Both the position numbers and the translations under genes were made by a program. The notes below the pieces were generated by a model. It had not been told where the DNA came from, made no database searches, and saw only the letters and a program-made list of their open reading frames with translations. A stretch of 64,000 nt of DNA from an uncultured Roseateles sp. Its GTDB lineage: Bacteria; Pseudomonadota; Gammaproteobacteria; Burkholderiales; Burkholderiaceae. Positions 8,939 to 19,973 of this stretch are shown here, piece by piece; position 1 is the stretch's first letter, and every line of letters starts with the position of its first letter. The DNA lies in assembly GCA_946886855.1 (NCBI GenBank), contig CAMPJJ010000008.1, positions 24,681 to 88,680 on the forward strand, in the 5' to 3' direction.

Positions 8939-9406
8939 TTATTCGACGCGGATCCAGGTCTGCGTGCGGCCCAGCATCGGCATGCCGACGAAACCGCGGA
9001 CCTCCAGCTTCTTGCCTCCGTCGACCGGACGCAAGCGGACGCGATAGACCTTGCCGTTGCCCGGGTCGAGGATGTCCCCGCCGTCCCACAGCGCGGCGTC
9101 GCCGACGTTCTTCTTGACGCCGCGCAGGATCGTCAGCCCGATGATGGGCTGGCCCTTGCGCTCGTCGCTGCATTCGTCGCACTTGGCGTCCTGCTTGGCG
9201 GGATCGGTGATCTTCTCGATCTTGCCGGAGAGGACGCCGTTGACCTCGCTGATGCGGACCGTCGAGCGCTCCTGCTTGGTGTCGTCGTCGATCGTCTTCC
9301 AGACGCCGACCGGCGTGGTCGCGGCCGGGGCCGAGGCCTGGGCGAGCGCCAGGTTGGCGGACAGTCCGAGGCCCAGGGCGACGGCGGTGGCGAACAGCGG
9401 TTTCAT
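8939..9406 (-). CDS. DUF2147 domain secreted protein
   Basis: A 155-residue protein with an N-terminal signal peptide (MKPLFATAVALGLGLSANLALAQA, probable cleavage after ALA). The mature part has DUF2147 features: 'PVGVWKTIDDDTKQERSTVRISEVNGVLSGKIEKI', 'CDECSDERKGQPIIGLTILRG' with a CxxC pair, and 'GGDILDPGNGKVYRVRLRPVDGGKKLEVRGFVG'. It is probably periplasmic and its role is unknown. DUF2147 genes often lie inside beta-oxidation operons of this group, and here it sits between the acyl-CoA dehydrogenase and FadB-like genes. Confidence 0.85.
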   Translation of the reverse strand: MKPLFATAVALGLGLSANLALAQASAPAATTPVGVWKTIDDDTKQERSTVRISEVNGVLSGKIEKITDPAKQDAKCDECSDERKGQPIIGLTILRGVKKNVGDAALWDGGDILDPGNGKVYRVRLRPVDGGKKLEVRGFVGMPMLGRTQTWIRVE

Positions 9407-9491
9407 CGTGTCTCTCTCCGTTTCTTGTCTTCGAACGCTGGCAGGGGAACGCGGGCGCCCCGCTCGAGGGGGCGCCCGTGACGCTGTCGGC

Positions 9492-11282
9492 TTAGAACAG
9501 CGCCTCGTCCATTTCCATGAGCGGGTTCAGGCCGGCGCGGGCGGTGCGGATCAGGCTCGCGGTCTCGGGCAGCAGCTTGGCGAAGTAGAAGCGCGCCGTC
9601 GCCAGCTTGGCGGTGTAGAACGGATCGCCGCTGTCCTTCTTCTCCAGCGCCAGCTTGGCCATGCGCGCCCACATGTAGGCGAAGCACAGGTGACCCACGA
9701 CGCGCAGGTAGTCCACCGCGGCGGCGCCGACTTCATCGGGGTTCTGGAAGGCCTTCATGCCGATCTCGGTGGTCAGCTTGGTGACCTTGTCGCCGATGTC
9801 GGCCAGCGGGTTGATGAACTCCTGCATCGCTTCGCTGGTGCCCTCTTCCTCGACGAACTCGGCGATCTTCTTGCCGAACTTCTTCAGCGTCGCGCCGTTG
9901 TTGCCCAGGATCTTGCGGCCCAGCAGGTCCAGCGACTGCACGGTGTTCGTGCCTTCGTAGGTCATGTTGATGCGCGAGTCGCGCACGAACTGCTCCATGC
10001 CCCACTCGTGGATGTAGCCGTGGCCGCCGAAGACCTGCATGCAGTGCGAGGTGGCGATCCAGGCGTTGTCCGAGATGAAGGCCTTGATGATGGGCGTCAG
10101 CAGGGCGACCTCGTCCTCGCAGGCCTTGGCCTCGTCGGCGTCGTCGCTGGCCAGCGCCTTGTCCAGCTGCAGCGCGGTGTAGGCCGACAGGGCGCGGCCG
10201 CCTTCGGCGTAGGCGCGCGCGGTCAGCAGCATCTTGCGGACGTCGGGGTGGACGATGATCGGATCGGCCGGCTTGTCCGGCGACTTCGGGCCCGACAGGG
10301 CGCGCATCTGGATGCGGTCCTTGGCGTAGACGACGGCGTTCTGGTACGCCACTTCCGTCAGGCCCAGCGACTGGTTGCCGACGCCCAGGCGGGCGGCGTT
10401 CATCATCACGAACATCGCCTGCAAGCCCTTGTTGGGCTGGCCGACCAGCGTGCCGACGGCGCCGTCCAGCACGATCTGCGCGGTGGCGTTGCCGTGGATG
10501 CCCATCTTGTGTTCCAGGCCGCCGCAGTAGACCGGGTTGCGCTCGCCCAGCGAGCCGTCGGCGTTCACGTTGAACTTCGGCACGACGAACAGCGAGATGC
10601 CCTTGGAGCCTTGCGGCGCGTCCGGCAGGCGGGCCAGCACCAGGTGGATGATGTTCTCGGCCAGGTCGTGCTCGCCGGCGGAGATGAAGATCTTCTGGCC
10701 GGTGATCTTGTACGTGCCGTCGGCCTGCGGCTCGGCCTTCGAGCGCAGCAGGCCCAGGTCGGTGCCGCAATGCGGTTCGGTCAGGCACATGGTGCCGGTC
10801 CACACGCCCGAGGTCAGCTTGGGCAGGTAGGTGGCCTTCTGCTCCGGCGTGCCGTGCGCGTGCAGCGCCTCATACGCGCCGTGGCTCAGGCCGGGGTACA
10901 TCGTCCAGGCCTGGTTGGCCGAGTTCATCATCTCGTACATGAACTGGTTCAGCAGGACCGGCAGGCCCTGGCCGCCAAACTCCGGATCGCACGACAGCGC
11001 GGGCCAGCCGCCCTCGACGTACTGCGCGTAGGCTTCCTTGAAGCCCTTGGGCGCCTTGACCTCGTGCGTGGCCTTGTCCAGCGTGCAGCCTTCCTGGTCG
11101 CCCGACAGGTTGATCGGGGTCAGGACTTCCGAGGCGAACTTGCCGCCCTCTTCCAGCACCGCGTTGATGGTGTCCTCGTCGATCTCGGCATGCGCGGGCA
11201 GCAGTTTCAGCTCGTCGACCGCGTGCAGCAGTTCGTGCAGCACGAACTGCATGTCGCGCAGGGGCGGGTTGTACTGGGGCAT
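9492..11282 (-). CDS. Acyl-CoA dehydrogenase, long two-domain type
   Basis: FAD-dependent enzyme that introduces the 2,3 double bond into acyl-CoA; 596 residues, the long form with an extra C-terminal helical domain. Visible motifs are the N-terminal 'MPQYNPPLRDMQFVLHELL', the flavin-binding stretch 'GTMCLTEPHCGTDLGLLRSKAEPQADGTYKITGQKIFISAGEHD', and 'MQVFGGHGYIHEWGMEQFVRDSRINMTYEGTNTVQSLDLLGRKIL', which contains the catalytic Glu (YEGT). It is the first enzyme gene after the TetR regulator, 54 bases downstream, and probably feeds the fadBA genes that follow. Confidence 0.94.
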   Translation of the reverse strand: MPQYNPPLRDMQFVLHELLHAVDELKLLPAHAEIDEDTINAVLEEGGKFASEVLTPINLSGDQEGCTLDKATHEVKAPKGFKEAYAQYVEGGWPALSCDPEFGGQGLPVLLNQFMYEMMNSANQAWTMYPGLSHGAYEALHAHGTPEQKATYLPKLTSGVWTGTMCLTEPHCGTDLGLLRSKAEPQADGTYKITGQKIFISAGEHDLAENIIHLVLARLPDAPQGSKGISLFVVPKFNVNADGSLGERNPVYCGGLEHKMGIHGNATAQIVLDGAVGTLVGQPNKGLQAMFVMMNAARLGVGNQSLGLTEVAYQNAVVYAKDRIQMRALSGPKSPDKPADPIIVHPDVRKMLLTARAYAEGGRALSAYTALQLDKALASDDADEAKACEDEVALLTPIIKAFISDNAWIATSHCMQVFGGHGYIHEWGMEQFVRDSRINMTYEGTNTVQSLDLLGRKILGNNGATLKKFGKKIAEFVEEEGTSEAMQEFINPLADIGDKVTKLTTEIGMKAFQNPDEVGAAAVDYLRVVGHLCFAYMWARMAKLALEKKDSGDPFYTAKLATARFYFAKLLPETASLIRTARAGLNPLMEMDEALF

Positions 11283-11336
11283 GGGGGCTCTCCTGAGGAA
11301 TGGTTCTGTGAAAGGATAGGAAGGGACTCGCCCCGC

Positions 11337-12110
11337 TCAGGCGCGCTTGCGGCCCGGAGCCGCGGCCCCGGTGACGCCGGCGGCAGCGGCGGTGGCGGAG
11401 GGAGGCGGCGCCTGCCGCGTCTCGGCGTCGGCCTTGCGGCCGGCCGGCGTGGCGAAGCTGTCGAGGATGCGCTCCAGGCCCGTGCGGGCCCGGGCCAGCG
11501 CGCCGTCGCTGCGCAGGAAGCGCGCATCGTGGTGCAGCGACAGGATCAGGCCGTGCATCTCGAAGAGGACCTGGTCCGGATCGGCGTCCGGCGCGAGGTG
11601 GCCGACCTCCTGCGCGAGCAGGATGGCCTTGCGGATCGCCGCATGCCAGTCGCGCACCATGCCGACCAGCGCGTCGCGCACCAGGCCCGGCCGGTCGTCG
11701 AATTCGACGGCGCCGCTGATGTAGATGCAGCCCGAGTCGACCTCGACCGAGGTCCGGTGCACCCAGCGCTCGAACAGCGCGCGCAGGCGCGGCAGGCCGC
11801 GCGGCTGGCGGATCGCGGTGTAGAAGACTTCTTCCTCGAACTTGGCGTGGTACTCGCGCACCACGGCGATCTGCAGTTCCTCGCGCGAGCCGAAATGGGC
11901 GAAGACACCGGACTTGCTCATCTTCGTCACGTCGGCGAGCGCGCCGATGGACAGCCCCTCCAGCCCCATGTGCGAGGCCAGGCCCAGCGCCGCGTCGAGG
12001 ATCGCGGCACGGGTCTGCGCGCCCTTGTGCAGCGAGCGCGAGCCGCTGCGCGACGAGGCGATCGGCTTGGCGGCCACTGGCTTGGCGGAGGTGAAGGAGG
12101 ATGTGGACAC
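11337..12110 (-). CDS. TetR family transcriptional regulator of fatty-acid genes
   Basis: Probable repressor of the beta-oxidation operon, of the FadR/PsrA functional type. The N-terminal helix-turn-helix is clear: 'TRAAILDAALGLASHMGLEGLSIGALADVTKMSKSGVFAHFGSREEL'. A ligand-binding region follows, with 'CIYISGAVEFDDRPGLVRDAL' and 'LFEMHGLILSLHHDARFL'; the last 30 residues are Ala-rich. The start is the GTG at 12110 (257 residues); the longer open frame to 12368 would run through the operator palindrome and is rejected. It is the promoter-proximal gene of the minus-strand operon, so it probably regulates itself and the genes after it. Confidence 0.88.
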   Translation of the reverse strand: MSTSSFTSAKPVAAKPIASSRSGSRSLHKGAQTRAAILDAALGLASHMGLEGLSIGALADVTKMSKSGVFAHFGSREELQIAVVREYHAKFEEEVFYTAIRQPRGLPRLRALFERWVHRTSVEVDSGCIYISGAVEFDDRPGLVRDALVGMVRDWHAAIRKAILLAQEVGHLAPDADPDQVLFEMHGLILSLHHDARFLRSDGALARARTGLERILDSFATPAGRKADAETRQAPPPSATAAAAGVTGAAAPGRKRA

Positions 12111-12130
12111 GGTGCCCGGAATAATAAAAC

Positions 12131-12142
12131 GAACGATCGTTC
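12131..12142. promoter_or_regulatory. TetR-type operator palindrome
   Basis: GAACGATCGTTC is a perfect 12-bp palindrome 21 bases upstream of the tetR GTG, in an AT-rich stretch (AATAATAAAAC on one side, TATTTTGAGC on the other). It is the obvious autoregulatory site for the adjacent TetR protein and so for the beta-oxidation operon. Confidence 0.7.
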
Positions 12143-12355
12143 TATTTTGAGCAGTTCCGGACCGGAAACGCAATCCTTGACCACCCTTTTTTAGTGATGG
12201 CGGCCTAAAAACCAGCCTCGGGTTTACCCGCAGCTGCCAGCGCCGGCTTCTCTGCGACGCTGGGTCTCCCGCGGGGCGTCGGCGCCGAAGTGACCTTAGG
12301 CAACGCGGGCCCGCCGGATGCCGGCATAGACTGGCACAAACAGGGAGCCAGAAGA

Positions 12356-12973
12356 ATGCACAAGCCATCGAATGGCGCGATGGGCGTGTTCCGGGTTCTG
12401 GTGTGCCGGGTCCAGTCCCGGTGGTGCGGCCTGCCGCTGGACGCCGTCGAGGAGACCCTTCGGCCGCAGCCGCTGCGGCCGCTGGCCTCGCCGCCGGTCC
12501 ACGTCCAGGGCCTGGCGCGCATCCGCGGCGACTGGGTGCCGGTCGTCGACCTGGCGGGGCTGCTGGGCCTGGCGCCCGTCGCGCCCCGCCGCTATGTCGT
12601 CGTGCGCGCCGGCGAGCGCCGCGTCGCGCTGGCCGTGACCGAGGTGCTCGGCCTGCACGCCCTGCCGGCCGGCACCGTGCGCGAGCTGCCCCCGCTGCTG
12701 CGCGATCGCGCGCACGGCGCCATCGCCGCGCTGGCGGAACGCGACGACGACCTCATCGCCGTCCTCGATCAGGCCCGCCTGCTGCCGGCCGAAATGCTGG
12801 ATGCGCTGGCCGTGCTGGCCTCGCTCCCCGACGCCGTCGGCCCCGCCAGGGAACCGGCCGGACAGGCTGCACAGGCTGCACAGGCCGCACAGGCTGCACA
12901 GGCCGCACAGGCTGCACAGGCCGCACAGTCCGGCGCAGCGCGGCCGCCGCCCCGCCCGGGAGCCGGCTCATGA
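12356..12973 (+). CDS. CheW-like coupling protein (first copy)
   Basis: Adaptor linking a chemoreceptor to CheA. The CheW fold is visible over residues about 10-150: 'FRVLVCRVQSRWCGLPLDAVEETLRP', 'VHVQGLARIRGDWVPVVDLAGLLGL', 'RRVALAVTEVLGLHALPAG' and 'LIAVLDQARLLPAE'. The C-terminus is a low-complexity Ala-Gln tail encoded by a 9-bp tandem repeat. The frame opens at 12290; I take the ATG at 12356, with 12380 as an alternative. It is the first gene of the chemosensory operon and overlaps cheR by four bases. By position it corresponds to WspB of Wsp systems. Confidence 0.85.
   Translation: MHKPSNGAMGVFRVLVCRVQSRWCGLPLDAVEETLRPQPLRPLASPPVHVQGLARIRGDWVPVVDLAGLLGLAPVAPRRYVVVRAGERRVALAVTEVLGLHALPAGTVRELPPLLRDRAHGAIAALAERDDDLIAVLDQARLLPAEMLDALAVLASLPDAVGPAREPAGQAAQAAQAAQAAQAAQAAQAAQSGAARPPPRPGAGS
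12862..12924 (+). repeat. 9-bp tandem repeat encoding the Ala-Gln tail of CheW
   Basis: Seven consecutive copies of ACAGGCYGC (Y = T or C, largely alternating) encode (Gln-Ala-Ala)n near the C-terminus of the first CheW protein. The unit is a multiple of three, so slippage would change tail length without breaking the frame. Confidence 0.9.
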
Positions 12974-14454
12974 CGCGCGCCGCGCCGGCCGCCGTCGACT
13001 TCCCCGCCTTGCTGCCGCGACTGCGGGCCCTGCTCGCCGCCCGCCTCGGGCTGCATTTCGACGACCGCCAGGACGACCGCCTCACCGCGGCGCTCGCGCG
13101 CGTCGCGGGGCCGGTCGGCCCGGCGCGCTTCATCGACCAGATGGAGCTGGCCCCGACGCGCGCGCGGCTGGACGCGCTGGCGGCGGAGCTGACCGTCGGC
13201 GAGACCTTCTTCTTCCGGCATGCCGAGCAGTTCGACGCGCTGCGTTCCGACCTGCTGCCCGCGCTGGTCCGGGGCATCTGGGACCCCATCCAAGTTGCAC
13301 CGGGCAGCCAGCCCAGGCCGCTGCGGCCGCTGCGCGCGCTGTCCGCCGGCTGCGCCAGCGGCGAGGAGGCCTACACCCTCGCGATCACGCTGCACCGCGC
13401 CGGCCTGCAGACGCAGGGCGTCGACTGGGAGGTGCTCGCGGTCGACCTGAACCCGGCGGCGCTGGCGCGCGCCGCCGCGGCCCGCTACGGCGAGTGGAGC
13501 CTGCGCGCGACGCCGCAGGCGCAGCGCGACCTCTGGTTCCACCGCGTCGATCCCGGCGCGTGGACGCCATTGCCGGCGATCCGCGAGCGCGTGCGCTTCG
13601 CGCAGCGCCACCTCGGTCTGCCGGACGCGATGTTCTGGGCGCCCGGCAGTTTCGACATCATCTTCTGTCGCAATGTGCTGATCTATTTCGAGCCCCAGGC
13701 GCTGCACCAGGCGATCCGCAATCTGACCGGCGCGCTGGCGCCGGGCGGCGCGCTCTTCCTGGGCCATGCCGAGACCTTGCGCGGCAAGGAGGTGGCGCAG
13801 GAGGCCGGCCTGGTGCTGCGACAGGCGCACGGCTGCTTCTACTACCGCCGCGAGACGCCCCCGAGCGACCGCGCCTGGCCTTTCGCATGGTCCGCGACGG
13901 CGGCACCGGGGCACCCGTCCGCCGTCGTCGCCGGCGCCACCGCCGGCCTGGGGGCCCAGGCGCCTGCCGAGCGGATCGCGAGCCTGGCCGGCGCGCAGAC
14001 GCCGTCGGGCATTCCCGGCCTGGCCGACGAGGCCGTCGGCCAGGCCGGGAATGCCCTGCTCGACGAGGCGCTGCAACTGATCGAATCCGGCCAGGTGGAG
14101 GACGGCCTGCGCGCCTGCGCGCGGCTGATCTCGCCCGGCACCCCGGCGGCGCTGCAGGCCGAAGGGCTGTACCTGCACGGACTGGCCATGGAGGAGCGCG
14201 GCCAGTTGCCCGCCGCCGAGTGGCACCACCAGCGCGCCGCCGCGAAGGACGCCTCCTTCGCCCTGCCGCACCTGCGGCTGGGCCTGCTCGCCCGGCGCCG
14301 CGGCGAGGTCGTCGCCGCGCGCCGCGAGCTGGCCCGGGCGCTGGAACTGCTGGCCGAAGAATCGGCGGGGCGGCTGCGCCGTTTCGGCGGCGGCTTCGAC
14401 CGCGACGACCTGCGGCGCCTGTGCCGCGACGAGATGCAGGAGACCCGCGCATGA
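12970..14454 (+). CDS. CheR-type protein-glutamate methyltransferase with TPR domain
   Basis: SAM-dependent methyltransferase that would methylate receptor glutamates; 494 residues. An N-terminal CheR helical domain comes first ('LLAARLGLHFDDRQDDRL'), then the catalytic domain with 'ELTVGETFFFRHAEQFDAL', the SAM site 'LSAGCASGEEAYTLAITL', 'DWEVLAVDLNPAALARA' and 'FDIIFCRNVLIYFEPQAL'. After a linker of about 75 residues a TPR region follows ('GLYLHGLAMEERGQLPAAEWHHQRAAAKDASFALPHLRLGLLARRRGE'). CheR-TPR is the WspC arrangement. ATGA overlaps join it to the CheW genes on both sides. The linker DNA contains a perfect 23-bp inverted repeat. Confidence 0.93.
   Translation: MTRAAPAAVDFPALLPRLRALLAARLGLHFDDRQDDRLTAALARVAGPVGPARFIDQMELAPTRARLDALAAELTVGETFFFRHAEQFDALRSDLLPALVRGIWDPIQVAPGSQPRPLRPLRALSAGCASGEEAYTLAITLHRAGLQTQGVDWEVLAVDLNPAALARAAAARYGEWSLRATPQAQRDLWFHRVDPGAWTPLPAIRERVRFAQRHLGLPDAMFWAPGSFDIIFCRNVLIYFEPQALHQAIRNLTGALAPGGALFLGHAETLRGKEVAQEAGLVLRQAHGCFYYRRETPPSDRAWPFAWSATAAPGHPSAVVAGATAGLGAQAPAERIASLAGAQTPSGIPGLADEAVGQAGNALLDEALQLIESGQVEDGLRACARLISPGTPAALQAEGLYLHGLAMEERGQLPAAEWHHQRAAAKDASFALPHLRLGLLARRRGEVVAARRELARALELLAEESAGRLRRFGGGFDRDDLRRLCRDEMQETRA
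14007..14056. repeat. Perfect 23-bp inverted repeat inside cheR
   Basis: The arm 14007-14029 is the exact reverse complement of 14034-14056, with loop AGGC at 14030-14033. It encodes the linker 'GIPGLADEAVGQAGNAL' between the methyltransferase and TPR domains. Transcribed, it forms a very stable GC-rich hairpin within the coding region. Confidence 0.95.
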
Positions 14455-15029
14455 CGCAAGCGTCCCGCGAGCTGCTGGCCGCATGGCGGGCGTCCTTCGA
14501 CCGCTCGTTCGGCGAGCCCCGCCGCCACGCCGACGACGAGGCGGTCCTCGACGTGCTGGGCATACGGATTGCCGGCGCCCCGTTCGCCCTGAACTTGGCC
14601 GACCTGGCCGGACTGACGCCCGCCATGCCCGCCGCCCCGTATCCCGCCGCCGCCCCCGGGCTGCTCGGACTCGCCGGCCATCAGGGTCAGGTCTTGCCGC
14701 TGTACGACCTGCAGGCGCTGATCGGCCGCGGCCCCGCGGGCGACGTGCGCTGGTGGGCGATCGCGCGCGCGGCGCCGCTGGCGCTGGCCTTCGAGGGATT
14801 CGACGGCCAGTGGCGGCTCGCCGCCGGCGACCGGCTGCAGCAGGACGACGCCGCCGGCACCGGCTGGGCCGTGCGCTGCGGCGGCGCGCTGCGCCCGCTG
14901 ATCGAGCTCGACGGCCTGATCGCCGCCGTCTCGGCCAACGCGCGGCCCGGGGCTGACCACGAGGCCTCGGCGTCTGAGTCCGCGACTGCCTTCACGACGA
15001 CAACCAGCGCCGGCGCCGCCGGACGATGA
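14451..15029 (+). CDS. CheW-like coupling protein (second copy)
   Basis: A 192-residue CheW-domain protein, equivalent by position to WspD. The CheW fold covers about residues 30-165: 'EAVLDVLGIRIAGAPFALNLADLAGLTP', 'PGLLGLAGHQGQVLPLYDLQALIG', 'PLALAFEGFDGQWRLAAGDRL' and 'LRPLIELDGLIAAVSA'. The tail is Ser/Thr/Ala-rich. Its ATG overlaps the cheR stop (ATGA), and the receptor gene starts 16 bases after its own stop. Two CheW copies flanking cheR are characteristic of Wsp-type arrays. Confidence 0.85.
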   Translation: MTQASRELLAAWRASFDRSFGEPRRHADDEAVLDVLGIRIAGAPFALNLADLAGLTPAMPAAPYPAAAPGLLGLAGHQGQVLPLYDLQALIGRGPAGDVRWWAIARAAPLALAFEGFDGQWRLAAGDRLQQDDAAGTGWAVRCGGALRPLIELDGLIAAVSANARPGADHEASASESATAFTTTTSAGAAGR

Positions 15030-15045
15030 CAGGGAGACCCGTGCC

Positions 15046-16506
15046 ATGTGGACCTTCGGAAGAAAGCTGTCGGTGGGCTTCGCGCTGTCCTTCGCGCTGC
15101 TGCTGCTCATCGGGATCCTGTCGTTCCGCGGCGTCGCCGTGCTGACGCAGACCAGCTACGAGGTGAACCGCACGCATTCGGCGGTGGGCCACATCGGCGC
15201 GGTGATGAGCCTGATGAAGGACGCGGAGACCGCGCAGCGCGGCTACCTGCTCACCGGCGAGGAGTCCTACCTCGAACCCTATCGCAACGCGCTGTCCAGC
15301 GTGCCGCGGGTGCTGGCGGAGCTCAAGCCGCTGCTGCGCGACAACCCCGCGCAGCAGGCCCGCTTCAACCAGGTGGCCACGATGATCGACGGGCTGATGC
15401 AGCTGCACAAGGAGCGCATCGACACGCGCCGCGCCAGCGGCCTGGAGACGGCGATGAAGACGGTGTCCCTGGGCGAGGGCAAGCGCCGGATGGACGAGCT
15501 GCGCGCCGTCGTCGGCCAGATGGAGGAAGAGGAGAACGACGTGCTGCGCGAACGCGCCAAGGAGGTCGAATCCACCGCCGCCACGGTGCGGGCGGCGATC
15601 GTCTGGGGCACGGTGGCGGGCGCGCTGCTGGTCCTGGTCGCGGCGCTGACGCTGAGCCGCGCGCTGAGCGGGCAGGTCGGCACGGCGGTCAAGCATGTGC
15701 AGCGCTCGTCGGCGGAGTTGCAGGCCGCGGCGAACCAGCAGGCGGCGGGCGCGCGCGAGACGGCGACCTCGATGACGGAGATCTCGACCACCATCTCCGA
15801 GCTGCTGGCGACCTCGCGCCAGATCGCCGACAGCGCGCAGCGCGTCGTGGTCATCGCGGAACAGACGGCCGGCCTGGCGCGCAGCGGCGACGGCACGTTG
15901 CAGTCGGCGCGCGAGAGCATCGCCGCGATGCGGCGGCAGATCGACCTCGTCGTGGACCACATGCTGGACCTGGGCCGCAAGTCGCAGCAGATCGGCGTGG
16001 TGCTGGACCTGGTGGGCGAGCTGGCCGAGCAGACCAACATCCTGGCGATCAACGCGACGATCGAAGCGACCGTGGCGGGCGACGCCGGCCGGCGTTTCAG
16101 CGTGGTCGCGGACGAGATCCGCAAGCTCGCCGACCGCATGACGGCGTCGACCAAGGAGATCCGGCTCCAGATCGACGACATGCGCGGCGCGGTCAACACC
16201 ACCGTGATGGCGACCGAGACCGGCTCCAAGGCGGTGGACGCGGGCGCGCGCCAGTTCGACGACGTCGCCGCGAGCTTCGCCAAGATCGCCGGCCAGGTCG
16301 TCACGACCACCGACGCCGCGCGCGAGATCGAGCTCTCCACCAAGCAGCAGGCGACCGCGGTCGAGCAGTTGAACGTCGCGCTGTCCAACACCGCGCAGGC
16401 GTCGCGCGAGACCGAGGCGAGTTCCGGCCAGACCTCGCAGACCGCCACCGAGCTGGCGGAGATGTCGCGCGACCTGCTGCGCCTGGTGCAGGCGCAGCCC
16501 ACCTGA
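15046..16506 (+). CDS. Methyl-accepting chemotaxis protein with CHASE3 sensor
   Basis: Inner-membrane chemoreceptor of 486 residues. TM1 spans about residues 7-29. The periplasmic part is a CHASE3 four-helix sensor ('EVNRTHSAVGHIGAVMSLMKDAETAQRGYLLTGEESYLEPY'), and TM2 covers about 184-205 ('AAIVWGTVAGALLVLVAALTL'). The cytoplasmic signalling hairpin has 'LVGELAEQTNILAINATIEATVAGDAGRRFSVVADEIRKLADRMTAS'. No obvious HAMP domain separates TM2 from the signalling coil, and no C-terminal CheR-binding pentapeptide is seen. It matches WspA in role, although WspA normally comes first in its operon. Confidence 0.93.
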   Translation: MWTFGRKLSVGFALSFALLLLIGILSFRGVAVLTQTSYEVNRTHSAVGHIGAVMSLMKDAETAQRGYLLTGEESYLEPYRNALSSVPRVLAELKPLLRDNPAQQARFNQVATMIDGLMQLHKERIDTRRASGLETAMKTVSLGEGKRRMDELRAVVGQMEEEENDVLRERAKEVESTAATVRAAIVWGTVAGALLVLVAALTLSRALSGQVGTAVKHVQRSSAELQAAANQQAAGARETATSMTEISTTISELLATSRQIADSAQRVVVIAEQTAGLARSGDGTLQSARESIAAMRRQIDLVVDHMLDLGRKSQQIGVVLDLVGELAEQTNILAINATIEATVAGDAGRRFSVVADEIRKLADRMTASTKEIRLQIDDMRGAVNTTVMATETGSKAVDAGARQFDDVAASFAKIAGQVVTTTDAAREIELSTKQQATAVEQLNVALSNTAQASRETEASSGQTSQTATELAEMSRDLLRLVQAQPT

Positions 16507-16550
16507 TCGATGAACTGATCGACGACCTGATCGACGACCTGATCGAGACC
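16503..16550 (+). repeat. 12-bp tandem repeat at the MCP stop codon
   Basis: Four near-identical 12-bp units (CTGATCGAYGAM type; the last is CTGATCGAGACC) start at the MCP stop codon and fill the gap to cheA. The repeat also contains short GATC/TCGA palindromes. The short spacer may result from slippage. Confidence 0.75.
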
Positions 16551-16557
16551 CCCCACC

Positions 16558-18767
<2,210 letters not shown>

Positions 18768-18771
<4 letters not shown>

Positions 18772-19973
18772 GCGGCGGCATGAGCGGCGGCGGCGCAGGG
18801 GGTATCGGCGGCGGCATCGGCGGCGGCATCGGCGGCGGCATCGGTGGCCTGGGCGGCAGCGCGCCGCCGTCGGCGAGGACGCTGCGGGTGCTGCTGGTCG
18901 AGGACTCGATCACCGTGTTGGCGCACATCCGCGAGGTGCTGGCCGCGCAGCGCGACATCGAGGTCGTCGGCGAGGCGCACGACGGCGCGACCGCCGTGGC
19001 GCTGTGCCAGCAACTGCGTCCGGACGTCGTCTCGATGGACATGATGCTGCCGGGCATGGACGGCCAGGCGGCGACCGAGGCCATCATGGCCCACTGCCCG
19101 ACGCCCATCCTGATCGTCTCGTCCTCGACCAACCGCGGCGAACTGCTGCGCACCTACGAGGCGCTGGCCGCCGGCGCCGTGGAAGTGCTGGAAAAACCCA
19201 GCGCCGGCCAGCCCGAAGGCGAATGGGAGCGGCGCTACGTCACGCTGCTGCGGCTGGTGGCGCGCATCCGCGTCATCACCCATGTGCGGGCGCGCATGAG
19301 CGGGAAGGCCGCGACGAGGCCGGCGGCACCGCCGTCCTCGTCGACGCCGCCCTCGCTGCCGCTCCCCCCTGCGCCTGCGGCGCCGCGTCGCGCGGTGCTG
19401 GCGCTGGGCGCGTCCACGGGCGGGCCGGGGGCGCTGATGAAGGTGCTGCAGACGCTGCCCGCGCCCGCGCCGCTGCCGGTGCTGATCGTGATGCACATCA
19501 ACGCCGTCTTCAGCCGCGGCTTCGCCGAATGGCTGGACGCGCAGACGCCGCACCGCGTGCGCTACGCCCACGGCGGCGAGCGCCTGCGCGACCTGGCCGG
19601 CCAGGTGGTGCTGGCGCCGCCGGACGTGCACCTGGTCGTGCGCGGCGGACAACTCGAGCTCACCCACAAACCGCCGCGCCATTCGTGCCGGCCGTCAGTG
19701 GACGAGCTGTTCGAATCGCTGGCCGCGGAGATCGGTCCGGGCGTCGGGGCGGCGCTGCTGACCGGCATGGGACGCGACGGGGCGCAAGGCCTGCTCGCGA
19801 TCCGCCGCGCCGGCGGCGCGACGCTGGCGCAGGATGAAGCCAGTTCGATGGTCTACGGCATGCCGCGCGAGGCCGCCCAGCTGGGCGCCGCCGAGCGTGT
19901 CCTGACCCTGGCCGACATCGGCCCCGCCCTGATGGGCTTGAGCGGCATGGCCTGGGGAGGGGCCCACGCATGA
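18768..19973 (+). CDS. CheB-type protein-glutamate methylesterase
   Basis: Response-regulator methylesterase that removes receptor methyl groups; 401 residues. A Gly-Ile-rich leader of about 30 residues, encoded by 12-bp repeats, precedes a receiver domain ('LRVLLVEDSITVLAHIREVLAAQ', acceptor Asp in 'DVVSMDMMLPGMDGQ'). The catalytic domain has Ser in 'LALGASTGGPGALMKVL', His in 'VLIVMHINAVFSRGFAEWLD' and Asp in 'LLTGMGRDGAQGLLAIRRAGG'. It matches WspF by content. The start overlaps the cheA stop by four bases; a start a few codons later is possible because MSGG is repeated. Confidence 0.92.
18801..18848 (+). repeat. 12-bp tandem repeat encoding a Gly-Ile leader of CheB
   Basis: Four units of GGYATCGGYGGC encode Gly-Ile-Gly-Gly blocks before the CheB receiver domain. 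It is another in-frame repeat within this operon. Confidence 0.88.

Noticed and set aside
9051..12194. Long plus-strand open frame opposite the acyl-CoA dehydrogenase and tetR
   Set aside because: Antisense shadow; the residue composition is unlike a protein family and the minus-strand genes are certain.
12862..12924. Regular short repeats that might suggest a CRISPR array
   Set aside because: The units are contiguous 9-mers with no spacers, inside the cheW coding frame.
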